The notes under the pieces: generated by a model
The model's database searches: none
The model's input: only the letters and a program-made list of their open reading frames with translations
What the model was told of the DNA's origin: nothing
Made by a program: the position numbers and the translations under genes
Part shown: piece by piece, positions 28,610-36,004 of the stretch
Position numbering within the stretch: the first letter of the stretch is position 1
How the letters are laid out: each line of letters begins with the position of its first letter
DNA from: a virus
Reading direction: 5' to 3' (one strand)
Virus record (IMG/VR): IMGVR_UViG_3300035670_000632
Span: 1 to 37,798 of that record
Length of the DNA stretch: 37,798 nucleotides

Positions 28610-28795
28610 TCACCCGTAAGACGTGGCTCCGATCGGCTGGCCGTCAGGCCCGTTGAGCACAGGTCCGGCGTGAGTGCAGCCAAGGCAGGATCGCACCGTT
28701 GCGACTGGCTGGCCGTGTCGGCACGTCTGGATGTCTGCCCACCTGACTCGCCGTTGGCATGTGTCGCAATGGCCTGGTGTTGATGGGCATGTCAT
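28610..28795 (-). CDS. small zinc-ribbon-like protein (61 aa)
   Basis: The 61-residue protein has six cysteines: MTCPSTPGHCDTCQRRVRW gives C3, C10 and C13, then C25, and SCLGCTHAGP gives C37 and C40. The pairs C10/C13 and C37/C40 suit a zinc ribbon. Its ATG overlaps the stop of the Cys-rich tail protein (ATGA), so it is the last gene of the tail operon. Small zinc proteins at this position could be assembly factors; function unknown. Confidence 0.66.
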   Translation of the reverse strand: MTCPSTPGHCDTCQRRVRWADIQTCRHGQPVATVRSCLGCTHAGPVLNGPDGQPIGATSYG

Positions 28796-30129
28796 GGCGC
28801 GTCGCAACAATCGATTTCTACGGAGCCGCCATCGACAAAGTAGAAAATAGGCGGAATGTTGTTTCCGCAACCGTCGCAAAGCGTGTATTCAAGCGGCCCG
28901 ACCGGCCCTGAGCAGTCACACAACATTTCGCACAATTCGCGGACCTTAAATTCGCCCCGCCAATGGCCCGCTCCGCCGCAATTTTCGTTAGCTCCGCCGC
29001 TTGCAATGTAGATTTTGACTTCCAGCCGCCCCCAGTGTTCGCACGGGTCGCACGGATCGAACACGTTTGGCCCCCAGTCGCAACCGAACGAGGACCCGTC
29101 GTAATACGTGGTTTCGACTTCAAAAAGCCCATCCGCCGTAAATGCATTTCCACTACAAGGCGTGTTAATTTCAACTTCGTAGGTCTGGCCCCATGCGCCT
29201 GCGTTGTCAAAGTCTGTTTTTGTCGAGCCGCATTCATTGACCGAGCCGGGATCAGGTGGCACCGTCCAGCGAATCTTGATGCACTTCGTACTAAGGCAGT
29301 CCGGGCATGAGCACGTCAAAGCCGAGCCTGTGCCAGTGCCTAGAAACGCGACCCCGATACAGTCGTCGTCAGGATTAGGCAGCCCTGTGGCGTTAGCCGT
29401 GCCGCCCCAGCGCGGAATAACGAACCGACGCCATGCCGAAAAAGATTGCCCGTTCATCTCATTAGCCCAAACTTGATAAGTTCGGGTGTCACCGATTTTA
29501 TTCCACACGTACCCGCATCGTTGATAGACTGAATAGGCGTAAGCAGGTACGCAAAGCGTGTTACTTCGTGTCTCATTACAGGGAAAATTGACATATGTAG
29601 TCGGTGGCCTTGGCGGGACATTTGGGCAGTCTTTGTAGGTTTCGTAATCTCCTAGTATCATCAAGACGGTTTCCGAGCTGTTAGCCGTAAAGTTTCCAGT
29701 TGCGCCCCCCTTGCCCTGATAGAACGTCACTCGCCCCGATTGCGGGTTTCGGCGAGCTGGGAAACGGTCGCCAGTGCCGGGCGATATGTTTTGGTTGTTT
29801 AGCTCAGTTGCCCAGTCGTCTGTCGTGTTTCCCGTGCGTGGCGAGTTTTCCCATGTGCCGTTTTCGCGGTCCTGCACGACGGCAACCCATGAGTATTTGT
29901 GAGGCGCGCCGCCGCCGCCGTGCGTGCGGTTTGTGAGGCGAATGTAGAAGATATCTTCCCCGATGACGGAAAAAGACATGCGGCGGCCGTCGCGCGAGGT
30001 GGCTGCGCCTTCGCTCACGTTCTCGGTAGGCATGGCCGCAAATGCGTCGTTTATCGGCTTGCGAATCTTACGCACATCGATGCCAGCCGGGATGACCTCG
30101 CGGCCTGTCGTGGGTTGATTGCCGCTCAT
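28792..30129 (-). CDS. cysteine-rich putative minor tail protein (445 aa)
   Basis: The first ~160 residues are mixed and hydrophilic without cysteine. The remaining ~280 hold 22 cysteines, many in pairs such as CSCPDC, CDPCEHWG, CDGCG and a final CC. Such density suggests disulfide or metal-stabilised beta domains on a virion surface. It follows the tape measure and one other tail gene, where distal tail and baseplate genes normally lie, so a tail-tip or receptor-contact role is likely (inferred). A GGAG ribosome-binding site precedes it. No family recognised. Confidence 0.65.
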   Translation of the reverse strand: MSGNQPTTGREVIPAGIDVRKIRKPINDAFAAMPTENVSEGAATSRDGRRMSFSVIGEDIFYIRLTNRTHGGGGAPHKYSWVAVVQDRENGTWENSPRTGNTTDDWATELNNQNISPGTGDRFPARRNPQSGRVTFYQGKGGATGNFTANSSETVLMILGDYETYKDCPNVPPRPPTTYVNFPCNETRSNTLCVPAYAYSVYQRCGYVWNKIGDTRTYQVWANEMNGQSFSAWRRFVIPRWGGTANATGLPNPDDDCIGVAFLGTGTGSALTCSCPDCLSTKCIKIRWTVPPDPGSVNECGSTKTDFDNAGAWGQTYEVEINTPCSGNAFTADGLFEVETTYYDGSSFGCDWGPNVFDPCDPCEHWGRLEVKIYIASGGANENCGGAGHWRGEFKVRELCEMLCDCSGPVGPLEYTLCDGCGNNIPPIFYFVDGGSVEIDCCDAP

Positions 30130-30131
30130 GC

Positions 30132-30959
30132 TCAGCTCCAGATTGCGGCAAGATTAGCCGTTGGGTAAAGCTTTGCGCCAGTGCCTTTAATTTGCACGTT
30201 GTACAGGTTTCCATCGGCGGCTATTTGCTTGTTCCATCCAGTGGAGTTGTACGAAAGACGCAAAACACAGCTCGTCTTGTTTGTTCCGTTGCTCATTGTT
30301 TCTTGACGCAAAGACACCCCAAGAAATGCTATCGTTTCTGCAGGCTTGCCAAATAGTGTGCGGTCGTTTGTTTTGCCGATATATGGTTCCAAGTAGTTCC
30401 AGGGCACATAAGGCACGAACGGAAAATTCAGGACAATTTCGCTTGTGATTTCAACTTGAAAAACGGGACCAACGGGCACAACGCCAGCGGGCGCGCCTGT
30501 ATATTCAAGCTTGTAGCCTTCGCGTACCAAGGTCCGCCCGGTAAACTCGATAGACTGCTCGCAAAAAAGTATTGGGTTTGCTATGTCGATCTGGTTTTGT
30601 GGCGATCCCGTTACCAAATCATATCGCGGCCTCTCAAAACCTATCTGCACATGAGCATACGTAAAATGCCCCGCTACGGTGTTATCCGTTGGGCTTATTG
30701 AGTCTTTGACTGTGTGCGGCGTTAATGAAAACGAAGAAGCAAACAGGCCAGAGTTAGGCTGAAATGGACAGTCCCAGGGTATTTGAGGCAGCGGCCATCC
30801 CGAACTGCCCGAGGCTAGACCGAGAGCTTCGTTGATAAACGTCTCGCGATCTGCCCAGAGCACCTCAAACGTAGCCGATGCCGAAAGCGTGCCGCCTTGG
30901 CCTGAAAAGGTTGGAGGCGGTTGAAACAGAATGCGATAGGGAACAGTTGGAGTTGGCAT
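30132..30959 (-). CDS. putative distal tail / minor tail protein (275 aa)
   Basis: The product is Pro/Gly/aromatic-rich and beta-rich (PYRILFQPPPTFSGQGGTLS, VEITSEIVLNFPFVPYVPWN) with a C-terminal GTGAKLYPTANLAAIWS. It follows the tape measure by 1 base, the usual place for a distal tail protein, but I cannot match it to a named family. A structural role is inferred from position. Confidence 0.65.
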   Translation of the reverse strand: MPTPTVPYRILFQPPPTFSGQGGTLSASATFEVLWADRETFINEALGLASGSSGWPLPQIPWDCPFQPNSGLFASSFSLTPHTVKDSISPTDNTVAGHFTYAHVQIGFERPRYDLVTGSPQNQIDIANPILFCEQSIEFTGRTLVREGYKLEYTGAPAGVVPVGPVFQVEITSEIVLNFPFVPYVPWNYLEPYIGKTNDRTLFGKPAETIAFLGVSLRQETMSNGTNKTSCVLRLSYNSTGWNKQIAADGNLYNVQIKGTGAKLYPTANLAAIWS

Positions 30960-30960
30960 G

Positions 30961-32175
30961 TCAGGACACCATGTTCCACTTCATTTGCAGATTGTCCAAA
31001 GCCTTGACGACCTTATCGATTTCGTCCTGCATTTTAGATGCGGTCAGCTCATCTTTCTTGGCGTCTTGTGCGGCCATGAACAAACGGTCGCGTGCTTCAG
31101 CCAAGCCAGAGAACTGAAAAGATCGGTTAAGCTGCTCAGTCCGGTCAGCCTGAAATTGGGCAAGTCTTTCGGTCATGCTTGCCTGTTGCTCTTCAAGCTT
31201 GATCATGTCTTTTGCGGCTTGCTCCGTTTCGCGTTGCTGACGCGATATTCGGGCCTTGACGAATTCCTCCTCTTTTTTTCGTCGCTCCTCTTCCAGCTTG
31301 GCTAGCTCATTTGTGGCCGGAATGGCTTTCATCCACTCCTCTACAGCGATCTTGGCTTTTTGGCCTGCAACGTCAAACAAGTCTCCAAAATTGCGAACAG
31401 CTTCAATATCGCCTAGTTCCAAAGCACCAGCAACTCTTTGAGCTTCCGCCATTGGAGCCACGCCAGCCGGAACCATGGCCGGGTTTTTGCGCAGCCGCTC
31501 AAGAACCTGTTCCGCCACTCTTGCGCCGCCCTGCTCGTCTAACACTCGCTTCATGGCCTCAGCGTTGCGTTTTTGTTCTTCCTGCTGTGCAGCCGTCAGA
31601 CGCAACCCGGCAAACATTGCGGCCCCGCCCTTGGCTTGTGCCTGCTCACGTCCTGCAATAGCCGCGCGGACCATGTTGTCTGCGAAAAGCTTCGAGGCCG
31701 TCACGGCGTTTGCCATGTTGCGGGCAATTTGGCTCGTCATCGATTCGATGCCAATTACGCGCTCTCCTAGAGCCTTCCATGACGACAGTGAAAACCACCC
31801 GCCGTTGCCGCCCGTGGCGTCTCGGCTCATGATATCTTGAATTTGCTTATCCGTGTTTTTGATTTCTTCAGCCAAACCGCGAAATCCGCCGGTTAAACCT
31901 GCGACAGAATCGGCAAATTTTTGGTCATCGGATCGGCTGTAAATTGCATCAAGCGCAAGAGCCGCCGCACCAACGGCTGCCGCAAACCCGCCGACAACTA
32001 GTAGAGCCTTTCCGAAGCCGCTCGCAAGCAACGAAGTTAAGAGTTCCGCCGATCCGCTGACGCCCGTAATTGAATCGAGCAAACCGCCAAGTTGGCTTTT
32101 TAGGCCTCCGAGAGCGTTGGCAAATCCGGTTGTTTTTGCCCCGATTTCAACCCAAGCATCAGCGATCTTTCCCAT
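30961..32175 (-). CDS. tail tape measure protein
   Basis: The 404-residue protein is short for a tape measure but has the expected layout. A Gly-rich N-terminus has hydrophobic helices (LLTSLLASGFGKALLVVGGF, AAAVGAAALALDAIY). A long charged coiled-coil region follows, rich in Gln, Glu and Lys (EEERRKKEEEFVKARISRQQ, KMQDEIDKVVKALDNL). It directly follows the tail chaperone pair with a 17-base overlap and has a GGGAAG ribosome-binding site. At about 0.15 nm per residue the tail would be roughly 60 nm, a short siphovirus tail. Confidence 0.82.
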   Translation of the reverse strand: MGKIADAWVEIGAKTTGFANALGGLKSQLGGLLDSITGVSGSAELLTSLLASGFGKALLVVGGFAAAVGAAALALDAIYSRSDDQKFADSVAGLTGGFRGLAEEIKNTDKQIQDIMSRDATGGNGGWFSLSSWKALGERVIGIESMTSQIARNMANAVTASKLFADNMVRAAIAGREQAQAKGGAAMFAGLRLTAAQQEEQKRNAEAMKRVLDEQGGARVAEQVLERLRKNPAMVPAGVAPMAEAQRVAGALELGDIEAVRNFGDLFDVAGQKAKIAVEEWMKAIPATNELAKLEEERRKKEEEFVKARISRQQRETEQAAKDMIKLEEQQASMTERLAQFQADRTEQLNRSFQFSGLAEARDRLFMAAQDAKKDELTASKMQDEIDKVVKALDNLQMKWNMVS

Positions 32176-32374
32176 GTTTCGCTTCCCAGTCTGCCTTCTG
32201 TCGCTGTATTTCGGCTAAGTTCTCGGCCCACGTTTTCTTTGGATCGAGCTTTACGCTCACGGCGTTGGTTGATGGCTTGGCCGCTGTGCTCTTGCCGCTT
32301 GAGTACCAGAACAGAAGTTGATCATCGTTCATGTCCCCGATCTGTTCAAGCGTAAACCGCGTTTGCCGCTGCAC
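32159..32374 (-). CDS. tail assembly chaperone, frameshift (GT-like) extension
   Basis: From a GTG at 32374 this frame encodes 71 residues (QRQTRFTLEQIGDMNDDQLL, then KTWAENLAEIQRQKADWE). The frame is open upstream (GVELGEIIATV), as far as the CCCAAAA site in the preceding gene. A -1 slip there would join 137 residues of the first chaperone to 88 residues of this frame, a protein of about 225 residues. This is the known G/GT arrangement of siphovirus tail chaperones. I see no good ribosome-binding site for a separate product, which favours the fusion. Confidence 0.8.
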   Translation of the reverse strand: MQRQTRFTLEQIGDMNDDQLLFWYSSGKSTAAKPSTNAVSVKLDPKKTWAENLAEIQRQKADWEAKHGKDR

Positions 32375-32391
32375 GGTCGCGATGATCTCGC

Positions 32392-32835
32392 CTAGTTCAA
32401 CGCCCTTACGGCCTCCGCGTCGTCTTTTGGGTCAGGGTTTGCCGCCTTGTCCTTCGCTGGATCGTGGCCGTAGGCCGCCATCATGATGGCAATAAGCTCC
32501 GCATCGTCTTGGGACTCGCCCGCAAGCCGCTCAATTTCTTCCGCCGTCAGGCCCGGATTGAACGGCTCAAGAGCGATCCGCAAGAATTCAAAACGAGCCT
32601 CGTACGACGCATCCAGCAAGAACGGCAAGGACTCAACCCCGATAGGCCAGCCCTTCACGCCCGCTTTTTCAAGCGATGCGATGACGCGCTGGTTAGGCTC
32701 GGGCAGGCCGTCAAGCCAGTTTTGGAGAGCCGCTTTTTGCCGTAGTTTGAGCTTGCCGACAGAAACAGGAGAACCCGCCAAGGTTAACTGGCGGGTCACG
32801 GGAAACAGTGTCGTGAGTGCAGGGTTTCCGCTCAT
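32392..32835 (-). CDS. tail assembly chaperone (lambda G-like)
   Basis: The 147-residue protein lies between the tail tube and the tape measure, as chaperones do. It is helical, with VGKLKLRQKAALQNWLDGLP early and FEFLRIALEPFNPGLTAEEI near residue 82, then an acidic C-terminus (PDPKDDAEAVRALN). The PDPK codons contain the heptamer CCCAAAA. These proteins guide tube assembly around the tape measure. Confidence 0.82.
   Translation of the reverse strand: MSGNPALTTLFPVTRQLTLAGSPVSVGKLKLRQKAALQNWLDGLPEPNQRVIASLEKAGVKGWPIGVESLPFLLDASYEARFEFLRIALEPFNPGLTAEEIERLAGESQDDAELIAIMMAAYGHDPAKDKAANPDPKDDAEAVRALN
32425..32431 (-). promoter_or_regulatory. -1 ribosomal frameshift heptamer CCCAAAA
   Basis: In the zero frame the codons read GAC CCA AAA GAC, so C CCA AAA is a canonical X XXY YYZ slippery heptamer. 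After a -1 slip the next codons (AGA CGA CGC GGA GGC CGT) lead without a stop into the frame of the downstream chaperone extension. The zero-frame stop is 33 bases further on. Confidence 0.85.
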
Positions 32836-32864
32836 AGCGTCGTGGTGCCTTTAGTCATGCGGGG

Positions 32865-33254
32865 TTAGCCGGGAAGGGTTGAGATTGCATCAGCGTTGCC
32901 GAATGTGAAGCTGATTTTTGCAGGCTGGTTTGGGTCCCAGTTGAACGTGGCTTCACCGATCACGAAGTTGCCGACAAACTGTTCGCCGGATTCAGCGATA
33001 AGCGACAGATTGACGGTGTTTGCCGGAACTGGTCCGTTGCCTGTCAGTGTGTCCACGTTGGATTCGTAAACGACGGTAGCCGATCCGGTCATCCTTTTCA
33101 TTCCGCGACGGTGGACAGCCCACCCGCCGTTTTTGGAGGCCGCCACCTCAGTCATGCCGCCCGAAAGCGTAGCCGACCAGGTTTCGACCGAGAATTCGGT
33201 GGTGCCGACTTTCATCGTTCCGTTGTAGCCATCGACGTATTGAAGTATCGGCAT
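32865..33254 (-). CDS. tail tube (major tail) protein
   Basis: The 129-residue beta-rich protein fits a small phage tail tube protein: MKVGTTEFSVETWSATLSGG, a conserved-looking GWAVHRRGMKRMTGSATVVY with alternating strands, and ATFNWDPNQPAKISFTFG near the end. It lies between the tail completion gene and the chaperones, the canonical place. It is shorter than lambda gpV, comparable to other small tubes. Confidence 0.75.
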   Translation of the reverse strand: MPILQYVDGYNGTMKVGTTEFSVETWSATLSGGMTEVAASKNGGWAVHRRGMKRMTGSATVVYESNVDTLTGNGPVPANTVNLSLIAESGEQFVGNFVIGEATFNWDPNQPAKISFTFGNADAISTLPG

Positions 33255-33257
33255 GTG

Positions 33258-33683
33258 TTAGTCCTTCGCTCCTGTTCGGACTGATAGCGTGATGACACGG
33301 GAGAACGCCCTACCGCCTCCTAGTGGCGGGTCCGGCTCGGCTCGCGGCAGTCCGGCTTCGCGGATCTGCGACGTGGCCTTGATCGTCGTGTCGCCGATGT
33401 CCAGCCGGTGAAATCCTGTTGGTACTATCGACCGCAACCCGCAAGCGACAAAGACGCTTTCGATGGTTCGCTCATTGGCGGCGTACACAGTCACGCGCAC
33501 GTCGTTTTCAGCCATCCATCGGCCCTTGCCCAACGGCACGGATCGGCCGACAAACTCGGCCACCGCATAGGGCAGACTCAGGTTAGAGGCCGCCTCCGCC
33601 GTGTATAACGGCACGCCTAGCGGCCCCTCAATTTCGGATTGCCACTGCCGATAAACGAGCTGTTGGATGTCTGTAGCCGCCAT
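33258..33683 (-). CDS. tail completion / tail terminator protein (DUF3168-like)
   Basis: The 141-residue protein resembles the tail-terminator/DUF3168 group: an N-terminal helix LVYRQWQSEIEGPLG, strand SLPYAVAEFVGRSVPLGK, VRVTVYAANERTIESVFVA, and C-terminal AFSRVITLSVRTG. It caps the tail tube and precedes the tube gene. No ribosome-binding site is visible; the ATG lies 3 bases after the TTCGATAGTTCA element. If that element is a -10 box the message would be nearly leaderless. Confidence 0.72.
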   Translation of the reverse strand: MAATDIQQLVYRQWQSEIEGPLGVPLYTAEAASNLSLPYAVAEFVGRSVPLGKGRWMAENDVRVTVYAANERTIESVFVACGLRSIVPTGFHRLDIGDTTIKATSQIREAGLPRAEPDPPLGGGRAFSRVITLSVRTGAKD

Positions 33684-33686
33684 GCA

Positions 33687-33698
33687 TGAACTATCGAA
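33687..33698 (-). promoter_or_regulatory. TTCGATAGTTCA element, copy 4, before the tail operon
   Basis: The minus strand reads TTCGATAGTTCA in the 21-base gap between the papain-like protease gene and the tail completion gene. All 12 bases are the same as at 27360-27371. TTTTTGACG lies 7 bases upstream, too close to be a normal -35 box for it. Confidence 0.5.
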
Positions 33699-33704
33699 TT
33701 TGCG

Positions 33705-34595
33705 TCAAAAATTAAGGCGAGACCAGTTTAACCCGGCTTTCGGTGCGAACGTCTCATGATCGCTTAACGCCCAAGAATCACCTTCACGCAGCATCCGTTC
33801 CGCCGTCGTCTTGCGTACCTTCATCACAGCCGGACACCAGCCATCCGGCCCGCCCGTGTAACAGGCCCCCCAAGAGTTGGCCACCCACAGGCACGGAGTT
33901 GGCGTCAGCTCATAGCCTACGATGCACTGCTGGTGATTCCACGTGCCGCTTGCCGTTCCAAATCCATTCGCATCTAGCCGCATCCGAAAACCTTGAGCCG
34001 ATGCAATCGTGACCGGATAGCCCGCCGCCAGTGCCGCCACCGCTTCATCGAAGCTAGTGACCTGTGCGTATCGTCGAACCGGATACTGACGTGCAATCGG
34101 TTCGAGTGCGTCGGGCACGCCCTTGTAGCTGTTGGAGCCACAGCAGACCGAGGGATTGTACTTGCTCAGGTCGAAGGCCTCGTGCCGCCGCTGCTCGATT
34201 GTCCCGTAATTCTGAAGGTACTTCGCGGCCCACACTCCCACCGAGCCTTCTGAGCGACCGAGCCGCCCGCCGCCGATCTCGACTCTCGACCCCCAATAGA
34301 TCGTCATCGGGTCCGTTCGGCCTTGGGGCTTGCGTCTTCGGTTGCTTACGATTTCGATGGCCGTCAAAACGTCGCACGCCAGAGCCGCACCGAAAGCCAC
34401 GCATGAGCCACACTCCCCTTGGTTCAAGTACCAGGCAGGCCCCCAAACTTTCTCTAGTGCTTTCGTCAGGTCCACCGCATCAGGTGCCCCCATGGGCACC
34501 AAAAACGAAGCCAGCGGCCTAAGATGGTCACGCTGGATTGCTTTCGGCACTTCCGTTGCCGCGATGTCTGGACGCCATCCGGTTGATTGGCTCAA
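33705..34595 (-). CDS. papain-family (C1) cysteine protease
   Basis: The 296-residue protein has the C1 peptidase triad in order. NQGECGSCVAFGAAL (about residues 58-72) carries the oxyanion Gln and the nucleophile Cys. GTWNHQQCIVGYEL (about 217-230) carries the active-site His. LWVANSWGACYTGGPDGW (about 235-252) carries the Asn-Ser-Trp motif. No signal peptide or long inhibitory propeptide is seen. It starts at a TTG with GGAGG 7 bases upstream, overlapping the preceding stop. It stands between small membrane genes and the tail operon. Possible roles are virion maturation, lysis or attack on host proteins; all are inferences. Confidence 0.88.
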   Translation of the reverse strand: MSQSTGWRPDIAATEVPKAIQRDHLRPLASFLVPMGAPDAVDLTKALEKVWGPAWYLNQGECGSCVAFGAALACDVLTAIEIVSNRRRKPQGRTDPMTIYWGSRVEIGGGRLGRSEGSVGVWAAKYLQNYGTIEQRRHEAFDLSKYNPSVCCGSNSYKGVPDALEPIARQYPVRRYAQVTSFDEAVAALAAGYPVTIASAQGFRMRLDANGFGTASGTWNHQQCIVGYELTPTPCLWVANSWGACYTGGPDGWCPAVMKVRKTTAERMLREGDSWALSDHETFAPKAGLNWSRLNF

Positions 34596-35203
34596 CGAAC
34601 CGCCTCCAGTCCCTTTTTCGCATCCCGCAACGCGGGCAGAATCTTTGCCGGGTCATCCCCCGCCGTCAGTTGCAACGCTTCGCCCAACGGGAACCCGGCA
34701 AGCTTGGCACGCAGGCCCGGTATGGCGTCAATACCGTCGGCAAGATCGTCGATGACTTCCTGGCCCCTCAAGCCTAGGCCGCCTGCCTTGGCCAGCGTAA
34801 CCTCGATAGCCCCGGCTAGTTGCCGCGCCGTGGCCGCCCGGTCAGGTGCGGTCACCTTGGACGTAAACCACTCGCGGACACGCAACGCCAGCCCGTCAAG
34901 CTGCACGCCCGGCTCCGGCGTTGGTTGCGGCTCGGGTGCGTTTGCGTCGGTGTAAGAAACCCGCCCGGTCTCAAGATCGACTCTATACGTGCGGTTCCGG
35001 TCGCTGAATTCGACGACCTTGATGAGCCGGGACGGGAGTTCGGTAGGCATCGCCTGCCCAGCCGCCGGGAGGCTAACGACGGCTGGCAGGACGGCCGCAA
35101 CGAATGGCGCGAGCTTGATGAGCGTAATGGCGACAATTCCAACGATGATGACGTTAGAAGATCCCGAGACGGCTTTTGATCGCCGCGATAGTCGCGGCCT
35201 CAC
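34592..35203 (-). CDS. membrane-anchored protein upstream of the protease (203 aa)
   Basis: An N-terminal membrane segment, VIIVGIVAITLIKLAPFV then AAVLPAVVSLPAAG (about 18-50), is followed by a soluble part with a strand-rich stretch (VVEFSDRNRTYRVDLETG) and helices (TARQLAGAIEVTLAKAG). The only start that keeps the membrane segment is a GTG at 35203, which overlaps the previous gene by 50 bases and has a poor ribosome-binding site. It ends in a TTGA overlap with the protease. Unknown family; perhaps a membrane partner of the protease. Confidence 0.6.
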   Translation of the reverse strand: MRPRLSRRSKAVSGSSNVIIVGIVAITLIKLAPFVAAVLPAVVSLPAAGQAMPTELPSRLIKVVEFSDRNRTYRVDLETGRVSYTDANAPEPQPTPEPGVQLDGLALRVREWFTSKVTAPDRAATARQLAGAIEVTLAKAGGLGLRGQEVIDDLADGIDAIPGLRAKLAGFPLGEALQLTAGDDPAKILPALRDAKKGLEAVR

Positions 35204-35354
35204 CTTCGTTTTTCGCCGCTTCGGCCTGTTCTTTGGCCTCGTCTAGTTGCGTGTTCAAAGTGTCGATCTCGGCTTGTTTTTCGGCAAGCTTCCGATCGAT
35301 TTCGGCTGCAATAGCCTCGATCTCGGCTTTCGTCTGCTCACTCATTTCGGCCAT
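35154..35354 (-). CDS. small coiled-coil protein (66 aa)
   Basis: MAEMSEQTKAEIEAIAAEID then RKLAEKQAEIDTLNTQLDEA is an almost continuous heptad-type helix, ending AIKSRLGIF. The ATG at 35354 has AAGGGGGC 5 bases upstream, which decides the start. It overlaps the next gene by 50 bases. A short coiled coil next to membrane proteins would suit a spanin-like or scaffold role, but this is speculative. Confidence 0.66.
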   Translation of the reverse strand: MAEMSEQTKAEIEAIAAEIDRKLAEKQAEIDTLNTQLDEAKEQAEAAKNEGEAATIAAIKSRLGIF

Positions 35355-35550
35355 GGGTTGCCCCCTTGTAAGCTCGGCGAATGACTTCTTTGCGGGCCAA
35401 CAGTTGCCCCTTGATATCAAGGCTTTCCATTGTCGGAGTTCGCCCTGCTCGCACGTCCGACGTGATTTGCTCGATTAGCCACGGCATCAAGGCTTCGATT
35501 GCGGACTTGAGCAGCGGCCACAGCAGTGGCCACAAAATCCCAAACGGCAC
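35338..35550 (-). CDS. small hydrophobic-start protein (70 aa)
   Basis: The first 27 residues (PFGILWPLLWPLLKSAIEAL, then MPWLIEQI) are amphipathic or membrane-embedded; the rest is basic (KGQLLARKEVIRRAYKGA). It begins at a GTG with GGGGG 6 bases upstream. Together with the three genes after it, it forms a tightly overlapping group ending in the protease. No family is recognised. Confidence 0.6.
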   Translation of the reverse strand: MPFGILWPLLWPLLKSAIEALMPWLIEQITSDVRAGRTPTMESLDIKGQLLARKEVIRRAYKGATHGRNE

Positions 35551-35659
35551 TGATCACCCCCTCTCCCGTCTTACCTTCCCCGCCGCAGCAGGGAGCACTC
35601 ACGGCTAGTGTACGTTAGATCTCAAAACGGATTTTGAAAGCATCGCGGCTGAATGACCA

Positions 35660-35863
35660 TTACGTCAACCACTTTGACAGCACCTCAAATTCGCCCTCAA
35701 TGTAGTTTGTGAGGTCATCAGGAAGTCGTGTATCCGCTTTGAATGGCACGCACTTTTCGCCCGTTTTTGCGTATGTCAAGGCAGATTCACGGCTTGTGAA
35801 AACGCCCATGACGCTCCATCCGTTGTCGTCAAATCGGAAAATCACCCACAATTCGGCAGGCAA
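35660..35863 (-). CDS. small hypothetical protein (67 aa)
   Basis: The protein starts at a TTG with a strong GGAAGGAGGG 7 bases upstream. It has an aromatic strand PAELWVIFRFDDNGWSVMGV and a helix SRESALTYAKTGEKC, a pattern of small phage alpha/beta proteins. It lies alone between two gaps (35551-35659 and 35864-36004). Function unknown. Confidence 0.58.
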   Translation of the reverse strand: MPAELWVIFRFDDNGWSVMGVFTSRESALTYAKTGEKCVPFKADTRLPDDLTNYIEGEFEVLSKWLT

Positions 35864-35890
35864 AAGACTACCCTCCTTCCCGTCTCACCT

Positions 35891-35917
35891 CAACTGTCAA
35901 CCAGTGGTTGACAGTTG
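35891..35917. repeat. 27-bp perfect palindrome (13-bp arms)
   Basis: CAACTGTCAACCA and TGGTTGACAGTTG flank a single G. The inner TGTCAACCA half-site is shared with the palindrome at 23931-23948 inside the ParB/DUF3102-like gene. It lies 30 bases upstream of the 67-residue gene on the minus strand, in a 141-base gap with no gene, so it may be an operator or partition-type site. Confidence 0.75.
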
Positions 35918-36004
35918 GCAATCACCGTTCCCCAGCCTTGCAAGAGCCGCGACCGTCACGGCTCAAGACCCCCGTCTACACCTGGCAGCGGGGACTCGCC
36001 CGCT

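Noticed and set aside
33422-33431. A fifth copy of the CGATAGT core (TACTATCGAC on the plus strand)
   Set aside because: It lies in the middle of the tail completion gene, encodes Ser-Ile-Val, and has no gene start nearby.
35417-35602. Alternative minus-strand frame (61 codons) overlapping the 70-residue gene
   Set aside because: The competing GTG start at 35550 has a GGGGG ribosome-binding site at correct spacing, and its product has a coherent hydrophobic-then-basic layout; this frame is Ala/Arg-rich with no such support.
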